Shown: positions 56,903 through 64,000 of the stretch, in pieces | Position numbering within the stretch: the first letter of the stretch is position 1 | Layout of the letters: each line of letters opens with the position of its first letter | From: Absidia repens | Lineage: Eukaryota > Mucoromycota > Mucoromycetes > Mucorales > Cunninghamellaceae | DNA length: 64,000 bases | NCBI GenBank assembly: GCA_002105175.1 | Contig: MCGE01000060.1 | Coordinates: 1-64,000, forward strand | Direction: 5' to 3' | The notes under the pieces: model-generated | What the model saw: only the letters and a program-made list of their open reading frames with translations | Told to the model about the DNA's origin: nothing | The model's database searches: none | Made by a program: the position numbers and the translations under genes

Positions 56903-57581
56903 ATGGTCGAAGACTTCGCATCCATTTCAAACAGCAATTTTGGCATTGACATCAGCAACAACATCATTGCTACCACCACTACCACCAGCAACAGCAACAG
57001 CAACAGCAACAACAACCACCATACTTCCTCTTCCTCCTCCTTACTGAAATTACCACCAAAAGCTATTGTACGGGGTCGTCCTACTCTCCTTCAAAATGTT
57101 CAACGGGTTCCCATCACAAAAAAGACTAACCAAGTAATGGCACCAATCGACTTGCATCCATTACAGATTGCTGCGAATACTCAAAATCATGTTTTATCGA
57201 TTGCATTTTGCTTAATTCATGCAACAATCGGTGCTACCGTTTATCAAGAAAGAACATGTTGGTATCGATTTCATTGCTGATTGGAAACAATTAAAGACAT
57301 GGAACTGGATTAAGGCCACCATTCATGCCCGTGGACATTTCTGGAAACGGGAAAATAACTTTGAAAGGGGTATAGAAGGTGATTGCCGAGATATTTACCA
57401 TGAGCTGATGTCCTTTGTTGAAATACGGCACCAATTCGAATTCTCTCGTAATAATGGTACTACAGTCAGTTTCAAATTGGTGATTGACCATCATGAAGAT
57501 CCTTCTTTCCAATCGTTTTTTGATGAAAATGGATACGGTAGACAATGTGTTTATTCCAGCCGAGTTTTTGACAATTACTGA
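56903..57581 (+). CDS. Unrecognised gene candidate (two exons, 187 aa)
   Basis: Proposed exons are 56903-57133 and 57249-57581, joined in phase 0 by a GTAATG..CAAG intron. The first exon has a low-complexity Thr/Asn/Ser region encoded by ACC/AGCAAC repeats, then KAIVRGRPTLLQNVQRVPIT with an RGRP AT-hook-like core. The second exon has balanced composition: KEHVGIDFIADWKQLKTWNW, DCRDIYHELMSFVEIRHQFE, SFKLVIDHHEDPSFQSFF. It directly follows retroelement debris, so it could be transposon-derived. Further exons may follow (57620-58214). No family is recognised; the start and the intron are uncertain. Confidence 0.35.
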
Positions 57582-57619
57582 CAATATACAAAGCTAAATA
57601 TCTGCAAATCAATACGACT

Positions 57620-58214
57620 ATGCAATACATATAGCAGTAAGGGATTCGTTTGGGTACATATATTATGAACTATGTGGCAGGATCCATAGCATGACACCCC
57701 GCGGAACTCATTTTTATTCCAATCTAATGTTGGATGGAAAAGCATTCAAAATTGACAACATATCATAGTATATGGTTCAGATCAAAGATGAACAGCTACT
57801 TGAGAGAAAAAAAAATCAACACAGCACTTGTCTTTTACAGAAAATTTCTGGTTGTCCTGCTGTTTTTTTTCCGGCCAATCTCCTGCATCATCAACAACAT
57901 CATCAAAGCCAAAGCCAGTCGTATCAACGGTATCGCTTTTATCATCACCATCACTATTACCCTTACCATTACCATTATCATCACCAGTATCACCTGTGCC
58001 AACATCACCTCTGCCACCTGTACCATCTGTCATGTTGATATCACTGACGCCAACATCACCTCCGGCGTCTTCATCATCAGTAGCACTTCCTCATTCATCA
58101 TCAGCTAAAGATAAAAAGCCGTTAAAGATCAGACTTAATAGTGACAAAATCAAAGAAAAAAGAACAGAAAAGCAAGAAAATACCCCCAAAAAAAAGCTAA
58201 TGTTTAGCCCCTAG
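57620..58214 (+). CDS. Possible further exons: Pro/Ser-rich segment, uncertain
   Basis: A readable stretch around 57625-57766 (YAIHIAVRDSFGYIYYELCG, HSMTPRGTHFYSNLMLDGKA) ends in a stop. After a plausible acceptor (TTTTACAG at 57840), an open frame runs to 58214. It holds PVVSTVSLLSSPSLLPLPLP, a (P/S/T/V)-rich middle encoded by CACCAT/ACC repeats, and a basic tail (KDKKPLKIRLNSDKIKEKRT). How these connect to 56903-57581 is not resolved. Confidence 0.25.
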
Positions 58215-58419
58215 CTAGTTCCTAATATGGTAGTTCTATTTTATTTTTATTTTTATTTTTATTTTTTGTATAAATAGTTTTCTTTTTTTTTTAAAAAAAA
58301 AATAATAATAATACTATATTTGTTTGTATTCATGCAAAATTATATAATAAAAAACACTCACAAAAAATCTATTAGAAGATATCTTCTCTTCGGCAATAAA
58401 TTATCTCCTCAGAAGATAT

Positions 58420-59800
58420 TTTATTGCCGCTGGAGCAATTCTGTTTTTTTTTCCACGATGTCCTCCGAGGGTCTGATGATCATGGGGTGGGATTTTTTGT
58501 TAGATTTAAAGGGTCTTGCAAAAGGGCATGACAAAGGATATGGGGAAACTCTTTCATTTTGGATATAGGATTTGGAGGCACCATTAGATTAGGACTTCAT
58601 CTTAGAGATGAGTGTCATGAAGTCATCAATGGCTTAGTATAGTTTAGTTTAGTGTTAGTTGTCTTATTTTATCTCTGCATTTGAAAGAAGCATGTCTAGT
58701 ATTCTTACCATTAGCACCATTAGCCTCTCTCATATGATTATAGTAGTTGTATTTAACAGTAGATTCCCTTTTCACATTCCACACCTTGCACATTTAGATT
58801 AGTGTTGACCATCCGCCAGTTTATGTTTGTGCTCAATAAAGTATACCTTTATTTTTAACCACTGACCCATATCCATGTTGAGCACTAGATCAAGCCTCTT
58901 TATTTTGGGATTGTGTACTGTAATGTATGGCACGCCCACCAGCTATTAATCCCTCCCTCCCCCTTTACTGTACGTGTTTCACACTTCATATGTTTCATTC
59001 CTTCGCTTTGTAGAAGCCATGTTTAAGTTTTTTTTTTTTATTGAATAGAATAGAAAGTAATTTGTTAATAACAGAGTACACTACACTATACTAGATTAAT
59101 TCACCCTATGCCAGATAGCTGATTGTCACTTGAATTTCTCCTTTTTTGGATGTCGAAGTAGAGTGCATGAAACAGCTAATTCCTGGCGACACAACTTGGT
59201 AACACCTTGACATTCACATTCACTCATCTGAAAATCTATCTGTAATAGAGTAACCCCTCCCCCCCTTTTTTTTTTCTTAACACACGTAAAAATACACAGT
59301 CATGGAATGCTGAGCATGTCAGGTTGAGTCTCACCAAAGTTTGAGCCGGAAGAGACGCCTCGCCTATTTTTTTAACACACTGAGATATATGTACACTGAG
59401 GAGCGATTATACCAAAGTACGAAGGGATGGAAGTAGCCAAAAATGACCTGCCTGCTTGTTTTTGCATTCACACAGTGAATTAGGTAAAAGTAGAGCATGG
59501 AGCACTATATTGGGACGACGTTGCCTCCCGCCCTTTTTTTTTTTGGTCTGCACATATGTGAACCCAGCGGCCAGACAGTGAGAAGTATGAATGACTAATG
59601 TAATAGTAAAAGGACCAAGATATATTTTATTCAGATATAGATATAAAACGATGACATTTAATACGAAACTAATCTAATAACGGTTTCATGCCGATATTGT
59701 TATATGAAGGTTGTTCTAATAAAAGTATTAAATGCCAAATCCAAAATGAAAGGATTCCTCCATGATATTTGTTTAGCTTTTTTTCAAAATGCCTCTAAAA
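58420..59800. mobile_element. Family X element with both ends
   Basis: The left end (58490-58600: GGATATGGGGAAACTCTTTC, CATTTTGGATATAGGATTTG, AGATGAGTGTCATGAAGTCA) and the inverted right end (59735-59800: AAATCCAAAATGAAAGGATT, TTTCAAAATGCCTCTAAA) define a 1.3-kb non-coding element. The middle resembles 2150-2640 (GTTGACCATCCGCCAGTTTA). Confidence 0.55.
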
Positions 59801-60065
59801 AAAAAACAAGTTAATTAGCACCACCCCATTCAACGTTTCCATTGTCGAGGAAAAAAAGAGGGGGCGGAGAAAATAGAATTCATGGGTCAGATTGAGCCAA
59901 ATATAATTATTATTATTTATATTTTTATTCTGTATATACAAAGTCAAGCAAGTCATCCCTGTCAAATATACAAAAGCTAGGTGACTAAACTAAAAAGCTA
60001 AACCAACACCTTTCCATCGTAGAAAATCATATACCGATATAATACGGAGCTTATAACGATGCCGA
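59801..60065. other. Intergenic, 3' flank of the CENP-P-like gene
   Basis: AT-rich with no gene seen. No clear AATAAA lies just after the stop of the minus-strand gene (minus strand from 60065 downwards). Confidence 0.3.
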
Positions 60066-61182
60066 TCAATCGTTAGAAAACAAATGGACGGGGATAGGAT
60101 TCTTTGGAATGGGGCATTCGATCAAGACCTTGCCGACCATTATCAGTGTCGCACTAGTTACCCCGTAAGCTTCGGCCATAACTCGAAATCGCTCTGGTAC
60201 TTGTTTCATCAGATTTTGAAACCGAATAGAATGAACTAAAGAGAAAAAAAAAAAAGATTAATGGATCAGTCCTGTCCCTTCGTCCACGCGCAGCCATATA
60301 TAATAAACTTACATAATGAGATAACCTTGAGATTTACATGAGGCCTAAACTGGTCAGGAATATTCAGATCCAATTTTTCATACTGCGCAACATTGACTGT
60401 TATTCGATAACCCCAAGTGAGATGCAAGCGAATCCCGCCATCATGCCTTTCTACACAAACGTTGTTCTCCCCCCAAAAAAACAAAGAGAGAGTCAGCACA
60501 CACCTACATCTACGGGCTACAAGGAATAGAGAAAAACTTACTTCTTATGAATGAATACACCATTGCCATCCTCATCTTTCACCACATAGATAGCTGGATG
60601 CTTGTCATAATGCGCTATAAGGTAATTCCACGTGCGGTTCTTGTCGGATTCCAATCGTCCATAATGCTGCATGAGCTTAAAAAACAGCATCACATTGGTG
60701 TCTTCTTTGATTCTATATTAAAAAATAAAAAAAAACCCCACACAAGGAAGAAAAGTTATATATCAAACCACTTCCCCCCCCCTCCCCCCTTTTTTTTTAC
60801 TTTACTTTAATAGCAAGGGCGCGCCTGCCGTGGCTAATGACTCTGGCACATGAAACGTCAAGTTGGACAAGACCAAAGAGATGGAATCCACATCAAAGGC
60901 GATCCAGAAGGGTGAGTCGTAAGCGTAGCCGCTCATGTAACATTGCCGTCTACGTCGTCCGTTTTCATCTCGTTGTGGGTCGATGTTGATAAACTTGTTC
61001 TGGATGGTGGTGAAGCGGATATGCGTTGTTACGTGTTGATCTTTGATAAATTGGTGCTGGAAGACAGCGTCTTTGATGGAATCTAAAGGATCCAGGAACC
61101 CAAACTGGTCATCGTAATTGATCAGATCGCCAGGGCCCGATGGTGGTGGCTGTTTACACATGGTATAGATTTGTTGCCTACA

Positions 61183-61214
<32 letters not shown>

Positions 61215-61830
61215 CAATATATATATATATATACATAGGTAGGGCAATGGGTCGCCAGCAGAAGAAGAAACTTACAGTACGGCATCCATATCCTCGGATG
61301 TCATTGTCGCCTGCATGCCTGCTTGATGTGCTGAGACAGCAGATTCGCGATTGGACGTCCAATATTTGAGCTTGTCTTCCAAATCACTCACGATCCGTTC
61401 CTGTGTCGCAATCTCTGCATTCAAATGCGCGATTTCGGTAATCTCTGGTGGTGGCGGTAATGGGATAGGACGAGGTGGTGATGGATGTCGCCATGGCCAT
61501 ATAAATCGTGGTGGTTGTTGCTGTTGTTGTGCAGCTTGTTTTTGTTCGTCTCGTTGCAGTTTTGCAGCATGTTTTTGTTCTTCTTTTCCCTGATGTTTCT
61601 TTCGTGCTCCCTCCTATATATATATCAAAAAGAGTGGTGTGAGAGTGAATATCATGATAGATCAGACTTTAGTATCTTTTTTTTTTTTGTACCATGGCAT
61701 CGTCGATATGCTCCTGTAAGGCATCTTTTTGTGCTTGTTCGCGCCATTTCTCAAACCAATCTTCGAAATGTATGTTGGTTTTGCGTGTGTTGTGTGTGTC
61801 TGATTTTTCAAATTTAAAATTGAGGAACAT
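60066..61830 (-). CDS. Probable CENP-P (Ctf19-like) inner kinetochore protein, six exons, about 459 aa
   Basis: Exons 61830-61693, 61613-61276, 61177-60806, 60712-60542, 60503-60313 and 60235-60066, all GT..AG, with an open frame throughout. The start is ATG 61830 (MFLNFKFEKSDTHN). Residues about 103-131 (EITEIAHLNAEIATQERIVS..) form a coiled coil after a Gln/Pro linker. The C-terminal part has the CENP-P-like order: a GYAYDSPFWIAFDVD strand pair, LSNLTFHVP, NVMLFFKLMQHYGRLESDKN, RLHLTWGYRITVN, then PERFRVMAEAYGVTSATLIM near the end. CENP-P is part of the constitutive centromere-associated network. The assignment rests on remembered family pattern, not a search. Intron 4 is only about 38 nt (32 nt if the alternative acceptor is used), so that junction is the weakest. 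Confidence 0.5.
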
Positions 61831-62236
61831 GAGTGTCAGTTGCGTTGAGCGAGTGGCAAGTGAAAAAAAAAAGGGGCGACAAAAATATTTCCGTCCTGTC
61901 CGCGGCATTCCAAAAAAAAAAAAAAAAGGTTTTCATTTCAGGCGTCTGAATTTGGCACAACGCGCACCCCAATACCACATATGAGCATATCATAAAACAG
62001 ATAAAAATGAGTTTTTTATTTTCATAATATAAAATAAGAATAAAAAAAAAGAGAACTACATCCATACAATATGCATGTTACATATAGATCAATCACATTT
62101 GCCTATTTGTGCGTATTCATGATTTCCACTGTTTCCTTTGCTCCAAAAATAATTGCTCTTTTTTTTGGAGGGGGTTTTCATCGTTCAATATCTTGCCAGC
62201 AGGTTGATCAATGGAAATTTATGGGTATGAGCTTGT
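61831..62236. other. Promoter region of the CENP-P-like gene and intergenic
   Basis: A-runs and AT-rich DNA, with no gene recognised. The 5' end of the minus-strand kinetochore gene and the 3' end of the next minus-strand candidate face this gap. Confidence 0.3.
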
Positions 62237-62720
62237 TTAGGCGCAGATAATTTGTTGCAGTCGGGGGAATAGGACATGGTTGGCTTCAACTTGGACAGTC
62301 GTTGGTTTCAAGATACGTGTGTGCATTGCCAAAGTAAAGGCAAGTGCTGGCTCTAAAACAAACAAACAAAACACACACACACACACAATGTACAGCATAT
62401 ATTAAGTATCATTGATACGAATGGGATCCGTTTTGTGATGTACATCATTTACAACTTACTGTACAGTACTGTAGTTGGGGTACACAACACTTGTAAATTG
62501 GTAGAAGCGACGTCCTTTGAGAAGAATCGGCGGTGTGCTGGTTTCGTCATTAAGATACATCACTAGTGTCCCCCCCGTCTCCCTCATCCATGGAATTGTT
62601 GCCATCTACCGTCGACAGTACCATCCACGTTTGTCACCAATCCATCACCATAAATTATGCCAGAAAGTGTGAGATCATCCCATTCGTCCCTGTCGCATCA
62701 TGAAAAATGATGGCATGAAA
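62237..62720 (-). CDS. Unrecognised multi-exon gene candidate, possibly broken
   Basis: A last exon (62352-62237) reads PALAFTLAMHTRILKPTTVQ .. FPRLQQIICA and stop. An upstream block reads LVMYLNDETSTPPILLKGRR, FYQFTSVVYPNYS. Further upstream, after a possible acceptor (GCGACAG), is DEWDDLTLSGIIYGDGLVTN, VDGTVDGRWQQFHG. The last two blocks are in different frames around a G-run near 62570. The composition looks like a beta-rich globular protein rather than noise. No start exon was found upstream; a LINE begins at about 62900 and may have displaced it. Confidence 0.3.
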
Positions 62721-62911
62721 ATAAACTCTGTTCCTGAAGAAATCCGTGACTAAAGAAATTGAAATCCCGATCAGGAACAATGCATAATAAAAATAAATAA
62801 TCAGAATAAGGGTTCTTCCGCTATACTAACGTTACACAAACATCAGTATAGCTATCATACACACAAGACACACATCCATCGTTAAGAACCTATTAATTCA
62901 ACTTCATCTGA

Positions 62912-64000
62912 ATGGTAAAGTCGGATGAAACGCCCTCCACGCAGGGCAACTCAAACGACGATACAACAACACCGCGTCCCGGTTGCTCCAGAGCAGATAT
63001 TCTGAAATGGGAGAAAGAACTGAAAGGATTCAAATGCCAAAGCTGTAAAGAGACCGTCGACCTCAAATTCAACGAAACATTCAATAAGATAAACCATCCA
63101 CAATACGCTTGTCCAAAATGCAAGGTACTCCTGGCCCCAACAGAATGGCCAGTATATACCCTGACGAAACATCCCAAACGTCAGCGTGCGAACACTCCCA
63201 GTCCGTCGTCATCAAACACCCACGGTGCAGTCGATACAGAAGCACAGACCGTTCAACAACTCAACGAAACAATCAAGACCTTACAGAATACTATTAATCA
63301 AATGGCAGTCTTAGTCGCTGAACTCACACCTCTCAAGCAATCGGTATACAAGTTGGAACAAAGAATCCAACATCTTGAAGGACGCAACATGATTACCAAC
63401 AACAGCCCTGAACTGAAGAACAAACAGCACTCAACAGAAACAACAACCAATAAAATGACCATTGACAAAAACAAGATGGAAACTCTCAGTAGTGGACGGA
63501 TATTGTTAAGAAACAAAAGACAAAACGTGGACCTCGACAAGTACAAGCAGCGCAGATTATGTTCCAGCCTCCTCCTTCTAAGCAAAAGTTTTACGACATA
63601 CTTTACATACCCTCCCGCCACCGCGTGGCAAGAACACAAACAAGACAAAAATTACGCTCCCTCGGCATCCAAACGCACAGAATTCTAGATATACATTATC
63701 CTGCCAGAAATATCGTGGCCCTGATGGTCCATGAAGACTATGGTACAACTCTTCGTCAAACCTTTGAAAAAAATAGCATCCCAATCGTTGATTTTGATCC
63801 TTTGGACCCCGATAACTTGGACGATCCCCAGTATGTAGACATGGATATTACCGATCGCAGACTCAAAGCCCAGGAATTTCAGACTTCTCGCCTCCTCCGT
63901 GCTCTTTGCCATGCTCGGCCACACGTCTTTAAGTCTTTGGCGAAGACGATGGTGGATCAAGGCTGGCTCACAGAGGAAGACGTGGACGACCTCGACGCGA
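62912..64000 (+). pseudogene. ORF1 of another LINE family, runs off the window
   Basis: ATG 62912 (MVKSDETPSTQGNSNDD). A Cys4 zinc-ribbon-like pair (FKCQSCKETVDL and YACPKCKVLL) is followed by a basic Ser/Pro linker and a coiled coil (VQQLNETIKTLQNTINQMAV .. LEQRIQHLEG). After a frame change near 63500 the frame continues KQKTKRGPRQVQAAQIMF, FYDILYIPSRHRVARTQTRQ, IVALMVHEDYGTTLRQTFEK and is still open at 64000. The protein differs from ORF1 of the 45733-51397 element, so it belongs to another family. It could match the CNFCH-type 3' ends at 56391, which is not provable here. Confidence 0.6.

Noticed and set aside
57782..58038. Asp/Gly-rich and His/Tyr-rich ORFs on both strands
   Set aside because: All arise from one trinucleotide-type repeat tract. 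Only the frame behind the TTTTACAG acceptor was kept, and with low confidence.

Overview
The window looks like AT-rich nuclear DNA from a filamentous fungus, most likely a Mucoromycotan (Mucorales-like). The evidence is short GT..AG introns with poly-pyrimidine acceptors, HET-domain genes, a DIRS-type tyrosine-recombinase retrotransposon, non-LTR retrotransposons with a zf-RVT-like C-terminus, a Helitron helicase remnant, a MULE transposase and a probable CENP-P (inner kinetochore) homologue. The lineage is inferred from gene content, not from a marker gene. Nothing prokaryotic is visible, and no tRNA or rRNA gene was recognised.

Layout. 0-4.4 kb: relics, including a duplicated exon/intron unit, a TIR element (called family Y here) and an arm of a second dispersed repeat (family X). 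4.4-11.1 kb: two HET-domain genes on the plus strand. 11.9-19.9 kb: a nested transposon complex. A Y element carries a complete DIRS element in one position and a second Y copy in another, and the second copy carries a hAT-type MITE. 20-24 kb: a secreted Gly-rich ORF, a membrane-protein gene and a mini-DIRS remnant. 25.5-43.7 kb: three more HET genes on the minus strand, plus a broken HET copy, a Helitron remnant and a small secreted protein. 44.7-57 kb: a retroelement graveyard. It holds one complete 5.66 kb LINE with a 12-bp target-site duplication, stacked LINE 3' ends sharing a terminal hairpin, and an intron-containing MULE transposase pseudogene. 57-64 kb: two unrecognised gene candidates, X repeats, the CENP-P-like gene, and the 5' part of another LINE family running off the end.

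The main biological theme is a local expansion of five full-length HET paralogues of about 660-700 aa. All share the same three-exon structure: a 37-nt first exon, then the HET domain, then an unrecognised C-terminal domain. All have an upstream motif resembling TTCAGGAACCAAA about 280-320 bp before the ATG. They differ in a repeat-encoded acidic hinge, and one carries a Trp-to-Leu change in the HET signature. HET proteins of filamentous fungi trigger allorecognition or immune-type cell death. A repeat-rich, duplicating, hinge-variable family would suit that role, but the function here is inference. The first HET gene sits between roughly 700-bp inverted arms of family X, so it may be (or have been) transposon cargo.
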